Positions 1 to 8,957 of a DNA stretch of 64,000 nt are shown piece by piece. The stretch's first letter is position 1; every line of letters starts with the position of its first letter. The translations under genes and the position numbers were made by a program. The DNA comes from CADCUY01 sp964242735. Lineage in GTDB: Bacteria; Actinomycetota; Actinomycetes; Actinomycetales; Quadrisphaeraceae. The stretch lies in the NCBI GenBank assembly GCA_964242735.1, contig CAXTAK010000006.1:1-64000 (forward strand), given 5' to 3'. Below the pieces are notes generated by a model that worked only from the letters and a program-made list of their open reading frames with translations, made no database searches and was not told the origin of the DNA.

Positions 1-299
1 CCGCCGGAGTTGGAACCCAGTAAACAAGCCTCCAACGAAGCGGGGGAACCTCAGACCACGGCGGCCACCACACCGCCCACGGCCAAGAGGCTGGCTCGCT
101 CGCACCTGTTGACGACCGCTCTGGATCCCACCGCCGCACCGCCTTTCGTCCGCCGGTCCCACTACCGGCCCGCACCCACGACGCTGCACCAGCTTCCCGG
201 CGCACCACCCCTGCAGACGCCGCGGACGCGCGGGAGGTTGCCCGCCTGCGCGTGCTCATCCGGGATGCGCACGGCAGGGGCTGGACTGGGCGCTGGGTG
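1..299. other. window edge, no gene recognised
   Basis: I see no convincing coding region here. A short plus-strand open frame (10-303) is low in complexity and rich in Pro, Thr and Ala, as expected from chance reading of GC-rich DNA. The part next to 300 probably holds the promoter and leader of the following phosphatase-like gene. Confidence 0.4.
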
Positions 300-881
300 G
301 TGAGCGCGGTGGACTGGGGTGTGGACGTCGTCGTCATCTCCCACCCCGAGGTCACCGTCGACCCCGCTGTCCCGGTGACCCAGTGGGGCCTGTCCCCCGC
401 CGGGCGTGCCCGGGCGGTGCGCCTGCTCGCGATGCCGTGGGCGGCCACGCTGACCCGGGTGGCCTCCAGCGGGGAGGTCAAGGCCGTGCAGACCGCGCAG
501 GTCCTGGCCGGGCCGCTTCGCCTGAGCGTGGACGTCGATGACCACCTCGGGGAGAACGACCGGTCAGCGACGGGGTACCTGCCACCATCGGAGTTCGAGG
601 CCCTGGCCGATGAGTTCTTCGCCCGCCCCCACGACAGCGTCCGCGGATGGGAACCCGCGGTCGACGCCCAGCGGCGGATCGTCGCCGCTGTGACCCGGGC
701 GGTGGTCGGGGCGGTCGGTGACGTGGCGGTGGTCACCCACGGCGGGGTGGGGACCCTGCTGCTGTGCCACCTGCTGGGCGTGTCCATCGACCGCCGCCAC
801 GACCAAAGCGGGCAGGGGTCCTGGTACCGCTTCGACCACGACACCGGGGAGGTCGCCCACGGCTGGACACGCTTGGAGTGA
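300..881 (+). CDS. histidine phosphatase superfamily protein
   Basis: The product (about 193 aa) looks like a phosphoglycerate-mutase-type histidine phosphatase. The N-terminal motif reads ISHPEV instead of the usual RHG, so the nucleophilic His is kept but the preceding Arg is replaced. A central SSGEVKAVQTAQ resembles the 'S.l.Ra.qTA' segment of the family, and the second catalytic His is in VVTHGGVG near residue 155. The substrate cannot be told from sequence. I chose the GTG at 300 because family members begin only a few residues before the first strand. A start at ATG 252 or GTG 309/321 is also possible. The gene is followed after 147 bases by zapE on the same strand. Confidence 0.75.
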   Translation: MSAVDWGVDVVVISHPEVTVDPAVPVTQWGLSPAGRARAVRLLAMPWAATLTRVASSGEVKAVQTAQVLAGPLRLSVDVDDHLGENDRSATGYLPPSEFEALADEFFARPHDSVRGWEPAVDAQRRIVAAVTRAVVGAVGDVAVVTHGGVGTLLLCHLLGVSIDRRHDQSGQGSWYRFDHDTGEVAHGWTRLE

Positions 882-1028
882 GTCCCGGTGCGGCGACCGC
901 GGCTGGCCGCCACCGCGCGGCCCCGGCCGTGTGCGCCGTCCTCGAAGAGCCCGCTGCCGTGGCGGCCGTGACCGGGTTCACGGCCCCCACCGGGTGCGGG
1001 TGGGGCAGCCTGGTCCCGAGGTGATCGG

Positions 1029-2129
1029 GTGCTGCGGGTGCGGGCGGGCGGGGTCGAGGAGCAGCTGCGGGCGGGCTTCGACGCGGCTGCGGCGGGCCTG
1101 GGCTCGGTGCTCGACGTCGAGCAGGGCCCGGCCGCGGACCACCTCGCCCGCCTCGGCGCTGCCCAGACCGCACCCGGTGGTACCCGGGCGGGGTGGTGGC
1201 CGGGTCGCCGCCCCGCACGCGGGGTGTACCTGCACGGCCCGGTTGGACGCGGCAAGACCTGGCTGGTCGACACCCTCCTGACCCAGGTCACCCAGCCGGC
1301 CCGGGTGGCGCGGGCGCTGCCAGCAGGGGCGGTGCTGCGGGTGCACGCCTACGACCTCGCCCGCCGCCTGCACCGGGAGGTCGCCGCCCGCGCCGGCACC
1401 CCCGCCGCGGTCCACGGCGCCGTCGACGCGCTGCTGGGCGGGATGCGCCTGGTCTTCCTCGACGAGCTCCACGCCCACGACCCCGGCGACGCGATGCTCC
1501 TCTCCCGGGTGGTCCGCGCCCTGCCCGCCCACGGTGCGTTACTGGTGGCCACCTCGAACTACCCCCCGGCCGGGCTGCTGCGCGACCCCCGCCACCACCA
1601 CCTCGTCCTGCCCCTGGTCACCGCGCTGGGCGAGCACTGCGACGTCGTGGAGGTCGCCGGACCCCTGGACCACCGGGCCCTCGGGCACGGTGGGGCCCGC
1701 CCCGGGTGGTCCACCGGTGCGTGGATGCACCCCGGCAGCGCCTCCCAGCTGGCCGGGCTGGGGCTGCCCACCCCCGAACCCGGAGACCGCCGGCGCCTGA
1801 CCGTCGGTGGACGACCGCTGCGGGCCCTGGGCGCCGACACCGGCCACGTGCACCTGCACTTCACCGACTTGTGCGAGGGCGCGACGTCCACCGGTGACCT
1901 CCTGGAGCTGACCGAGCGCTACCCCACCGTGGTCCTGGCCGGGGTGCCGCACCTGTCCACCACCACCGAGGGCGCCCGGCGCCGCTTCGCGGACCTGGTC
2001 GACGTCGCGTGGGACCGCGACACCCGCCTCGTCGTCCTCGCCGCCGGACCACCCGACCGGGTCCTCGACGCACCGGTGACCGACGCTGCGCGGATGACCA
2101 GCCGCCTCCACCTGCTCAGGCGCGGCTGA
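1029..2129 (+). CDS. zapE: ZapE/AFG1-like ATPase
   Basis: A 366-aa P-loop ATPase of the AFG1/ZapE family, which in proteobacteria associates with the Z-ring during division and in mitochondria with inner-membrane protein turnover. Walker A is GPVGRGKTW near residue 75 and Walker B is LVFLDELHAHD near residue 142. The sensor segment LLVATSNYPP follows near residue 170, and the C-terminal region has the family's LVVLAAGPPD. The GTG start at 1029 follows a GAGG-type ribosome site eight bases upstream. Length is normal for the actinobacterial family. The cellular role in actinobacteria is not established, so the symbol rests on family membership. Confidence 0.85.
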   Translation: MLRVRAGGVEEQLRAGFDAAAAGLGSVLDVEQGPAADHLARLGAAQTAPGGTRAGWWPGRRPARGVYLHGPVGRGKTWLVDTLLTQVTQPARVARALPAGAVLRVHAYDLARRLHREVAARAGTPAAVHGAVDALLGGMRLVFLDELHAHDPGDAMLLSRVVRALPAHGALLVATSNYPPAGLLRDPRHHHLVLPLVTALGEHCDVVEVAGPLDHRALGHGGARPGWSTGAWMHPGSASQLAGLGLPTPEPGDRRRLTVGGRPLRALGADTGHVHLHFTDLCEGATSTGDLLELTERYPTVVLAGVPHLSTTTEGARRRFADLVDVAWDRDTRLVVLAAGPPDRVLDAPVTDAARMTSRLHLLRRG

Positions 2130-2258
2130 CCCCGGCGCCCGCTGGCCGTGCCCCGTTCGGGACCCCGCCCTGTCGGGCGGCGCTCGACTGCTGGGGACTG
2201 CTGCAGGTCGGGTTGACACCGCTTCTGCGGGACGAGGTCCTGCGGAGAGGATGTCGCC

Positions 2259-2854
2259 GTGCCGAGGGAGTCCCCGCCCGAGCCCGGGCGTGACGCAGCC
2301 CACGTCGCCCGCCGGGGCGACCCGGGCCAGGCCGAGGGCGCCCGATGGGGTGGCATGCCGGCTGGTGAGGTCCTCGCCGTGCTCGAGGCCCTGACCGGTG
2401 CCGGGTACGCGCGGGTCTGGGTCGCCGGCGGATGGGGGGTGGACGCGCTGGTAGGGAACCAGAGCCGCGCGCACCGGGACCTGGACCTGGCTGTGGACGT
2501 CACCGACCAGCCCACCGGCGTGGACCTGACCGAAGCCCTGGCTGCGCTGGGCGGTCGGGGGTACGCGGTGGAGAGCGACTGGCGGCCCTCCCGGGTGGAG
2601 GTGACCGCGAGCCGTTGGCGGTGGGTGGACCTGCACCCGGTGGTCTTCGACGAGCGCGGCATCGGGTGGCAGGCGGACCTCGCCGGCCTGGCGCCCTTCT
2701 CCTACCCCCCCGAGGCGTTGACCTGTGGTGTCATCGCCGACCGAGACGTGGACTGCCTGTCCGTCGGTCAGCAGCTGCGCTTCCACAGCGGGTACCCCCG
2801 CGCCCCCATGACCTGCACGACATCTCCTTGCTCCACGACCCCAGAGGGACCTGA
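2259..2854 (+). pseudogene. nucleotidyltransferase-fold protein, frameshifted near the C terminus
   Basis: The N-terminal 180 residues match the minimal nucleotidyltransferase family that includes lincosamide and aminoglycoside adenylyltransferases. VAGGWGVDALVG is the Gly-rich loop and HRDLDLAV carries the metal-binding Asp pair. The uninterrupted frame runs on past the expected end into Pro/Arg-rich sequence (stop 3116). In the next frame, the family-like tail PPRPHDLHDISLLHDPRGT ends at a TGA at 2852-2854. Adding one C to the five-C run at 2795-2799 joins the two parts into a normal 198-aa protein. The change is either a sequencing error in a C run or a real inactivating deletion. The true start may be ATG 2355 instead of GTG 2259. 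No resistance function can be claimed. Confidence 0.7.
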
Positions 2855-2945
2855 GCGCTGGGTCCACCAGCGTCCTGGCCACGGTTCAGCGGTAGCCGGT
2901 TCACACCGAGCGCACTCCCGCCCCGGGCCCCGTCGGCGAGCTACG

Positions 2946-3812
2946 TCAACGTCTCCACCAGGACCGAGGCTCGACACACCGGCGCACGGGCCGCCGCCCC
3001 GCCCGGGCCTGCCGGACGGCGGCCACGGCGCTCATCGTGGCCGGACGTCGGTGGACGCCGAGGAACCGGGCGGCGGCGCCCAGGGGTCCTCGCAACCGCA
3101 CCGCGTCGTCCGGTGAGGAGGCAGCGGCGTCGTACCCGCGGCCGAGGTCGGCCTCCCCGATGCGGCGCCACGGCAGGCGGAGCTCCGCCGCTCGCGCTCG
3201 CGGGCACAGCAGGAGGTCGTCCGCCGTCAGGACCGCGGCGACCAGGACGGTCGACGTGGCGACCTGGCTCGGCAGCAGCCCGACCGTCTCGCCGAGACGG
3301 ACCAGCCGGTCACGCACGTGGGGCACGTCGGCGTCGGCCGGGGCGGTGCCCGCCAGACCGAGCGGCACCGAGCAGGAGCCCCTCACCCGGGGGACGGCGA
3401 CGATGGCGGCTCGCACGTGGCCGGTGCGTGACGGCTCGTCCCGCTCGCCCGGCCCGGCGGGGAGCACATCGAGGTGCACACCGCGCTGCCGCGCGTCGGC
3501 GACGAGCTGGGCGAGGCTCCGGGGCGCGCAGTCGTCGAGGACTGCCACGCGGATCGGTCGCACGCCGGCGCACCGGGCCTCGTCAGCCGGCTCGACCAGC
3601 CGTCGCGCTGACGGGAGGAGGTCCTGGCCGAAGGCCGTGAGCGCGACGCGGCGTGAGGAGCGGTCGAGCGAGTGAGCCCCCGGGTGCCGCTCGAGCGCGG
3701 CCACGCGGCGGCTGGCCACCGACTGCGGGACGTGCACGGCCGCCGCCCCGGCCGTGAAGCTGCCGAGCCCGCTGACGGAGACGAAGACCCGGTACGCGGC
3801 GACGACGTCCAC
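2946..3812 (-). CDS. LysR family transcriptional regulator
   Basis: A 288-aa LysR-type regulator with an N-terminal winged helix (residues 1-65) and a substrate-binding-protein-like effector domain. SFTAGAAAVHVPQSVASRR is the helix-turn-helix and RVALTAFGQDLL the conserved wing and linker. I chose GTG 3810-3812 because the HTH begins immediately after it. Long open sequence upstream in the same frame is antisense to the beta-lactamase. The gene is divergent from a class A beta-lactamase with 81 bases between starts, the arrangement of ampR and bla genes. An inverted repeat nine bases upstream of the start is a candidate operator. Regulation of the neighbour is inferred from context. Confidence 0.82.
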   Translation of the reverse strand: MDVVAAYRVFVSVSGLGSFTAGAAAVHVPQSVASRRVAALERHPGAHSLDRSSRRVALTAFGQDLLPSARRLVEPADEARCAGVRPIRVAVLDDCAPRSLAQLVADARQRGVHLDVLPAGPGERDEPSRTGHVRAAIVAVPRVRGSCSVPLGLAGTAPADADVPHVRDRLVRLGETVGLLPSQVATSTVLVAAVLTADDLLLCPRARAAELRLPWRRIGEADLGRGYDAAASSPDDAVRLRGPLGAAARFLGVHRRPATMSAVAAVRQARAGRRPVRRCVEPRSWWRR

Positions 3813-3820
3813 CAGGTGAG

Positions 3821-3836
3821 GCTGTGCCCGGACAGC
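3821..3836. promoter_or_regulatory. inverted repeat, candidate LysR operator
   Basis: GCTGT-N6-ACAGC is a perfect five-base dyad in the 81-base gap between the LysR gene and the beta-lactamase gene, nine bases upstream of the LysR start. LysR regulators commonly bind such interrupted dyads in divergent promoters. Assignment is by position and symmetry only. Confidence 0.35.
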
Positions 3837-3857
3837 ACCACTGCACCGGTCTGCGTC

Positions 3858-3887
3858 TTGGACGACATCGCTGCGAGCGGGCAGGGT
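3858..3887 (+). promoter_or_regulatory. candidate promoter of the beta-lactamase gene
   Basis: TTGGAC (3858-3863), an 18-base spacer and CAGGGT (3882-3887) resemble a primary sigma-factor promoter. The expected transcription start falls at or next to ATG 3894. The message may therefore be leaderless, which is frequent in actinobacteria, although a weak purine-rich stretch precedes the ATG. Confidence 0.35.
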
Positions 3888-3893
3888 CGAGGC

Positions 3894-4859
3894 ATGACGA
3901 TGACCCGCTCCCGGCGCGACGTGCGGGCCGGTGCCTGCGCCGCCGCGCTGGCCGCCCTGCTGGTCGGCGGCCTGCTCAGCGCCTGCTCGACACCCCAGGA
4001 GGCAGCAGCCGGTGCGAGCACGGCGTCCACGAGCAGCGCCGCGACCGGTCCGGCTCTGACCAGCGCGTCGACCGCGCCCGCAGCGGTGGCCTTCGCCGAG
4101 CTGGAGGCGGGCTTCGACGCGCGCCTGGGGGTGTACGCGCTCGACACCGGCACCGGTCGCACCGTCGAGCACCGAGCCGACGAGCGCTTCGCCCACGCGT
4201 CGACGTTCAAGGCGCTCGCCGCTGCCGCCGTGCTCGACAGGACGACACCGGCTGAGCTCGACGCAGTGGTCACGTACACCAGCGCCGACCTGGTGGAGCA
4301 CTCACCGGTCACGGAGCAGCGCGTGGCGTCGGGGATGACGCTGCGCGAGCTGGGCGACGCGGCGGTGCGCCACAGCGACAACACCGCCGCCAACCTCCTG
4401 CTGGCCGAGCTCGGCGGCCCGCAAGGTCTCGAGGACGAGCTGCGAGGGCTCGGCGACGAGATCACCCAGCCCGAGCGGGTGGAGACCGACCTCGACGAGG
4501 CGGTGCCCGGTGACGAGCGGGACACCAGCACACCCCGGGCGCTGGCCACCGACCTGGGGGCCTACGCGGTCGGTGACGCGTTGGAGGCCGAGGACCGCGA
4601 ACAGCTCACCGCCTGGCTGCGCGGCAGCACCACCGGCGATGCGCTGATCCGCGCCGGTGTGCCCGAGGGCTGGGAGGTCGGCGACAAGACCGGGTCGGGC
4701 GGCTACGGCACCCGCAACGACATCGCGGTGGTGTGGCCGCCCGACCGCGAGCCGATCGTCCTGGCCGTCCTGTCCTCCCGCGACGAGCAGGGCGCGGAGG
4801 GGGACGACGCCCTCATCGCCGGAGCCACCGAAGTGGTGGTCGGCGTCCTCACCTCGTGA
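3894..4859 (+). CDS. bla: class A beta-lactamase, lipoprotein type
   Basis: A 321-aa serine beta-lactamase that hydrolyses beta-lactam rings outside the membrane. The N terminus has Arg residues, a hydrophobic segment and a lipobox (GGLLSAC), so it is probably a lipoprotein, followed by a Ser/Thr/Ala linker. Active-site motifs are all present: STFK with the nucleophilic Ser, SDN (in RHSDNTAAN), the omega-loop Glu in VETDLDEAVPGDERDT, and KTGSG. In the usual omega loop (E-x-x-L-N) the Asn is Asp here, an uncommon residue at a position that helps hold the deacylating water. The divergent LysR gene suggests inducible expression. Whether it confers resistance cannot be judged from sequence. Confidence 0.92.
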   Translation: MTMTRSRRDVRAGACAAALAALLVGGLLSACSTPQEAAAGASTASTSSAATGPALTSASTAPAAVAFAELEAGFDARLGVYALDTGTGRTVEHRADERFAHASTFKALAAAAVLDRTTPAELDAVVTYTSADLVEHSPVTEQRVASGMTLRELGDAAVRHSDNTAANLLLAELGGPQGLEDELRGLGDEITQPERVETDLDEAVPGDERDTSTPRALATDLGAYAVGDALEAEDREQLTAWLRGSTTGDALIRAGVPEGWEVGDKTGSGGYGTRNDIAVVWPPDREPIVLAVLSSRDEQGAEGDDALIAGATEVVVGVLTS

Positions 4860-4901
4860 GCAGGCGACCAGGCAGCAGGCAGCAGGCGGCAGGGCGCCGG
4901 G

Positions 4902-4919
4902 TGGGCCCGGTCGGGCCCA
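4902..4919. terminator. hairpin between convergent genes
   Basis: TGGGCCCG-GT-CGGGCCCA is a perfect eight-base stem with a two-base loop. It lies between the convergent beta-lactamase gene and response-regulator gene, which makes it a good bidirectional terminator candidate. There is no T-tract, as is common in actinobacteria. A short GGCAGCA-like direct repeat precedes it. Confidence 0.5.
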
Positions 4920-4946
4920 GCGGCAGTGCAGCTGGCGCTCCCACCA

Positions 4947-5615
4947 TCAGCTGGGGTCGGCTCGCACCAGGCCGCTCTGGTAGGCCAGGACGACGAGCTG
5001 AGCGCGGTCGCGTGCACCCAGCTTCATCATGGCCCGGTTCACGTGCGTCTTGGCGGTCAGCGGCGAGAGGTACAGCTTCGCGGCGATGTCGTCGTTGCTG
5101 AGTCCCACCGCCACGAGCGCGACGACCTCGCGCTCGCGCTCGGTGAGGGCCGCGAGGCTCTTCGGGGCGGCGATGGGGTCCTGCGCGGGCTGCAGGTAGC
5201 GGCTGATCAGCGCCCGGGTCGCCCGGGGTGACAGGAGCGCGTCGCCGGTGGCGACGGTGCGGATGGCGTCCAGCAGCACGTGCGGCTCCACGCCCTTGCC
5301 GAGGAAGCCGCTGGCCCCCGCCCGCACCGCCTCCACGACGAGGTCGTCGAGCTCGAAGGTCGTCAGCACCAGCACGCGCACGCCGGCGAGGTCGTCGTCG
5401 GAGCAGATCCGACGGGTCGCCTCGATCCCGTCGACGCCGGGCATGCGGACGTCCATCACGACCACATCGGCCCGCGTGCTGCGCGCGAGGGCGACCGCCT
5501 CGGCGCCGTCGGAGGCCTCCCCCGCCACCTCGAGGTCCGGGGCCGACTCGACCAGGGCGCGGAAGCCGCCGCGGATGAGCACCTGGTCGTCGACCAGCAG
5601 AACGCGGATGGTCAC
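4947..5615 (-). CDS. NarL/FixJ-type response regulator
   Basis: A 222-aa two-component response regulator. The receiver domain (residues 1-120) has the acidic pair in LLVDDQ, the phospho-acceptor Asp in VVMDVRMPGVDG and the conserved Thr/Lys region. The C-terminal LuxR-type helix-turn-helix (from about residue 155) contains LTEREREVVALVAVGLSNDDIA. The GTG start overlaps the stop of the upstream histidine kinase by four bases (GTGA), so the pair is translationally coupled. The targets are probably the divergent ABC transporter genes beyond the kinase, by analogy with DesR/LiaR-like systems. Confidence 0.92.
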   Translation of the reverse strand: MTIRVLLVDDQVLIRGGFRALVESAPDLEVAGEASDGAEAVALARSTRADVVVMDVRMPGVDGIEATRRICSDDDLAGVRVLVLTTFELDDLVVEAVRAGASGFLGKGVEPHVLLDAIRTVATGDALLSPRATRALISRYLQPAQDPIAAPKSLAALTEREREVVALVAVGLSNDDIAAKLYLSPLTAKTHVNRAMMKLGARDRAQLVVLAYQSGLVRADPS

Positions 5616-6838
5616 GACGGCGCACCACCGCGCAGCGGCAGCTCGGCCTCGACGCCGAAGGTCTCGGCCGATGCCGGCGCTGCGCGCAGCGAGCCGCCCA
5701 CCGCCGCGGCCCGCTCGCTCATGCCGAGGAGCCCGTGACCCGTGCCCGTCGTCCTCGCGGCGCCCTCCCGGTGGTGCCCCGCGGCCACCAGCGCGGGCAT
5801 GGGGTTCGCCACGCGCAGCACCACCGACGACGGGCCGTACTCGACGCCGAGGTGCGCCACGCCGGTGCCGTGCTTCAGGGCGTTGGTGAGCGCCTCCTCC
5901 AGCACGCGGTAGGCGACGAGGTCGACGGTGGGGGCGAGGTCCCGCGGCTGCCCGCGCAGGGACCACTCGACGGCGAGCCCCGCGGCGGTGAAGGACTCGA
6001 CGAGGGCGTCGAGCCGGGCCAGGCCGGGCGCTGGGGCGTCTCGCGCGGCCGGCTCGCCGGGCTCACGCAGCACGGAGAGGATGTCGCCGAGCTCCTCGAG
6101 CACCGCCGCAGCTGAGCGGCGGACGGTGACCAGGGCGTCCGCCGCCGCGCCCGGCCGGGTGGAGAGGAGGTGCTGGGCCACCCCGGCCTGCACGCTGACC
6201 ACCGCGATGTGGTGGGCGACGACGTCGTGGAGCTCGCGGGCGATGCGCACCCGCTCCTCCGCCACGCGGCGCCGGGCCTCCTCCTCGCGGCTGTGCTCGG
6301 CGCGGACGGCGCGCTCCTCCACCGCTGCGAGGTAGGCGCGTCGGTTCCGCAGCCCGTCGCCGACCGCCGCGACGACCGCCGTCCACGGCAGCACGGGGAG
6401 GGCCTCCTCCAGGAGGACGCGCCTCGACGCCTCGACCGCACCGCTCGCCCCGAGCACCCCGATCACCCCGGCCGCGGTCATGACCGCTGCGGTCGACGCC
6501 CAGGCGACCACCGTGGTCCGGCGGTCGGTGCGCAGGGCGACGGTGTAGAGCGCGGCCAGCGGGCCCAGCGCCGCGACGGCCTCGATGCCCCCCAGCAGCA
6601 GCACGGCGGCCGCCCCGGCGACGGTCAGGGCGAGTGCGGTCACGGGCCGCCGGTGTCGCAGCGGCACGGCAGCGAGGGTGAGGGCGATCAGCGCGTGCTC
6701 GAGCACCGACGGCGCCTGGCTGCCGCTGGACCGGGGCACCAGGAAGGCGCCGCCCAGCAGGACGATGATCACCACGGCCGCGTCGAGGAGCACCGGACGA
6801 CGACGCCACCCCGCCCCGCGCACGCCGTGGTCGATCAC
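5612..6838 (-). CDS. DesK/LiaS-type sensor histidine kinase
   Basis: A 408-aa membrane sensor kinase of the HisKA_3 class. The first 160 residues contain about five hydrophobic helices. The dimerisation and phospho-acceptor motif is ARELHDVVAHHIAVV near residue 203. The ATPase domain has NALKHGTG (N box) and GTGHGLLGM (G box). It starts at GTG 6836-6838 and overlaps the response-regulator start by four bases. Divergent, 222 bases away, is a two-gene ABC exporter. This is the layout of systems that sense membrane or antibiotic stress and induce their own pump. The signal is unknown. Confidence 0.92.
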   Translation of the reverse strand: MIDHGVRGAGWRRRPVLLDAAVVIIVLLGGAFLVPRSSGSQAPSVLEHALIALTLAAVPLRHRRPVTALALTVAGAAAVLLLGGIEAVAALGPLAALYTVALRTDRRTTVVAWASTAAVMTAAGVIGVLGASGAVEASRRVLLEEALPVLPWTAVVAAVGDGLRNRRAYLAAVEERAVRAEHSREEEARRRVAEERVRIARELHDVVAHHIAVVSVQAGVAQHLLSTRPGAAADALVTVRRSAAAVLEELGDILSVLREPGEPAARDAPAPGLARLDALVESFTAAGLAVEWSLRGQPRDLAPTVDLVAYRVLEEALTNALKHGTGVAHLGVEYGPSSVVLRVANPMPALVAAGHHREGAARTTGTGHGLLGMSERAAAVGGSLRAAPASAETFGVEAELPLRGGAPS

Positions 6839-7060
6839 CGTCCCAGCCTAGGGACGGCGCGGCGGGTGGCGTCGTCCGAGCGCAGCAGTGCCGGCGTGCT
6901 GCGGGGGCCGTAGCGGCGGCGCCGGTCACGGGTGCTGCGTCCCGGGTCGTGCCGCCCCGGCGGTACAGGGCGGTGCCTGCTCCGGGACGACGACACCGCG
7001 CCGGCGGAGGAGCACGCTCGTCACACCAGCCGGCCCCCCGGCCCCACCCAGGAGGACACC

Positions 7061-8002
7061 GTGATCGAGCTGCAGGGACTGACCAAGCGGTACGGGCCCA
7101 AGACCGTCGTCGACGACCTGACCTTCACCATCGCGCCCGGTGTGGTGACCGGGTTCCTCGGGCCCAACGGCGCGGGCAAGTCCACGACCATGCGCATGCT
7201 GGTCGGCCTGGAGACCCCCGACTCGGGGACCGCCACCGTCAACGGCCGCGCCTACGGCCAGCACGCGGCGCCCGCCCAGGAGATCGGCGTCCTGCTCGAC
7301 GCCTCGGCCCGCCACCCCGGGCGCTCCGCCCGCGACCACCTGCTCGCCCTGGCCCACACCCATCGGATCTCCGCCCAGCGCGTCGACGAGGTCCTCGAGC
7401 TGGTCGGCCTGGCGGAGGTCGCACGCAGCCGGTCCGGTGGCTTCTCCCTGGGCATGGGCCAGCGGCTGGGCATCGCCAGCGCCCTGCTGGGCGACCCCGC
7501 CACGGTGATGCTCGACGAGCCGGTCAACGGCCTGGACCCCGAGGGGATCCGGTGGATCCGCGAACTGCTGCGGGGCCTGGCCCTCGAAGGGCGCACGGTG
7601 TTCGTCTCCTCGCACCTGATGAGCGAGATGGCGCTGACCGCCGAGCACCTGATCATCGTCGGGCGCGGGCGGCTGGTCGCGGACACCTCCGTCGCCGACC
7701 TGGTCGCCCGCTCCACCACCACCGTGCGCGTGCGCAGCCCCCAGGCCACCGCGCTGCGCGCCGTCCTGGCCCAGCACGACGTCACCGTGACCACCAGCCC
7801 CGACGGGGCGATGGAGGTCACCGGCCTGAGCCGGGAGCAGATCGGTGACCGCGCGGCCATCGCCGGCGTGACCGTGCACGAGCTGTCGCTGCAGCAGGCC
7901 TCCCTGGAGGAGGCCTACATGGAGCTCACCGCGGGCGCCGTCGAGTACCACGGCTCCACCACCCACGAGACCACCGCCACCCCCGAGAGGACGGCAGCCT
8001 GA
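7061..8002 (+). CDS. ABC transporter ATP-binding protein (exporter type)
   Basis: A 313-aa ATPase of the daunorubicin/bacitracin-resistance-like exporter group. It shows Walker A GPNGAGKST, a signature-type GFSLGMGQRLG, Walker B VMLDEPVNGLD and a switch His in FVSSHLMSE. About 80 C-terminal residues form the accessory domain seen in this group. The GTG start at 7061 is preceded by AGGAGG seven bases upstream, a strong site. Open sequence continues further upstream without good starts. The stop overlaps the start of the permease gene (ATGA). The divergent two-component system suggests regulated efflux or lipid/antibiotic stress defence. Confidence 0.92.
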   Translation: MIELQGLTKRYGPKTVVDDLTFTIAPGVVTGFLGPNGAGKSTTMRMLVGLETPDSGTATVNGRAYGQHAAPAQEIGVLLDASARHPGRSARDHLLALAHTHRISAQRVDEVLELVGLAEVARSRSGGFSLGMGQRLGIASALLGDPATVMLDEPVNGLDPEGIRWIRELLRGLALEGRTVFVSSHLMSEMALTAEHLIIVGRGRLVADTSVADLVARSTTTVRVRSPQATALRAVLAQHDVTVTTSPDGAMEVTGLSREQIGDRAAIAGVTVHELSLQQASLEEAYMELTAGAVEYHGSTTHETTATPERTAA

Positions 8003-8874
8003 TGAGCACCACCCTCGCCCCCGTGACCGACGACACCCCGCCGCCCGACGCGCCCCGGGAGCGCACGCGTCACGTCGACCGGCCGCTGACGGCGTCCGGC
8101 ATCATGATCTCGGAGTGGGTGAAGCTGCGCTCGGTGCGCAGCAGCACCATGACGCTCCTGGCCACCGGCGCGACCCTGGTGCTGGTGGGGGCCATGGCCG
8201 CGGCGTTCAACAGCGGTCTGCTCTCCACCCCGCCCGGCGCCGACGGCGGTGGCCCCGGCGGGGACGACCCCACGGGGACGGTGCTGGCCGGCAGCCTGCT
8301 CGCGCCCCTGATCATCGGGGTCCTGGGCGTCATGCTGATCACCAGCGAGTACGCCACCGGCACGATCCGCACGACGATGACGATGGTGCCCGCGCGCCTG
8401 CCCGTGCTCTGGGCGAAGGCCGCGGTCCTCACCGCCGTCACCCTCCCGGTCATGCTGGTCGCCTCCCTGGCCGCGTTCTTCCTCGGTCAGTGGCTGCTGG
8501 GAGCCGGTGACGCCCCGACCGCCTCGATCGGCGACCCGGGGGTCCTTCGCGCCGTCCTGGGAACGGGGGCCTACCTCACCGGCGTCGCCCTGATCGGGCT
8601 CGCCGCCGGCACCCTGCTGCGGTCCACGGCGGCCGCCGTGTCGGTGCTGTTCACCCTCGTCTTCCTCCTGCCCGGGCTCGGCGGCCTCCTCCTGCCCGTC
8701 AGCTGGCAGGAGGACGTGCTGCTCTACCTGCCCTCGAACGCGGCGAGCTCCTTCACCTCGGTGGCACCCGGCCCGGAGCTGCTCAGCACCGGCACCGGAG
8801 CGCTCGTCTTCACCGCATGGGTCGTCGTGCCCCTGCTCCTGGCCGCCGTCGCCCTCGAGCGCCGCCCGGTCTGA
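8002..8874 (+). CDS. ABC-2 type permease subunit
   Basis: A 290-aa membrane protein forming the channel partner of the preceding ATPase. After a 35-residue soluble N terminus it has six hydrophobic segments. The phrase ITSEYATGTIRTTMTMVP, between segments 2 and 3, is the typical conserved loop of this permease family. Translation is coupled to the ATPase gene by ATGA. The substrate is unknown. Confidence 0.9.
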   Translation: MSTTLAPVTDDTPPPDAPRERTRHVDRPLTASGIMISEWVKLRSVRSSTMTLLATGATLVLVGAMAAAFNSGLLSTPPGADGGGPGGDDPTGTVLAGSLLAPLIIGVLGVMLITSEYATGTIRTTMTMVPARLPVLWAKAAVLTAVTLPVMLVASLAAFFLGQWLLGAGDAPTASIGDPGVLRAVLGTGAYLTGVALIGLAAGTLLRSTAAAVSVLFTLVFLLPGLGGLLLPVSWQEDVLLYLPSNAASSFTSVAPGPELLSTGTGALVFTAWVVVPLLLAAVALERRPV

Positions 8875-8957
8875 CCCACGCACCCGTCCCGCCCGCACCA
8901 CCGCGGACGGGGCGGGAGGGCGGAGCGTGGCGCTCACAGCCCTGCCAGACCCTGCTC

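Noticed and set aside
2259..3116. Antibiotic-modifying function for the nucleotidyltransferase
   Set aside because: The fold is shared by many proteins of other function, and the gene is frameshifted, so no resistance claim is made.
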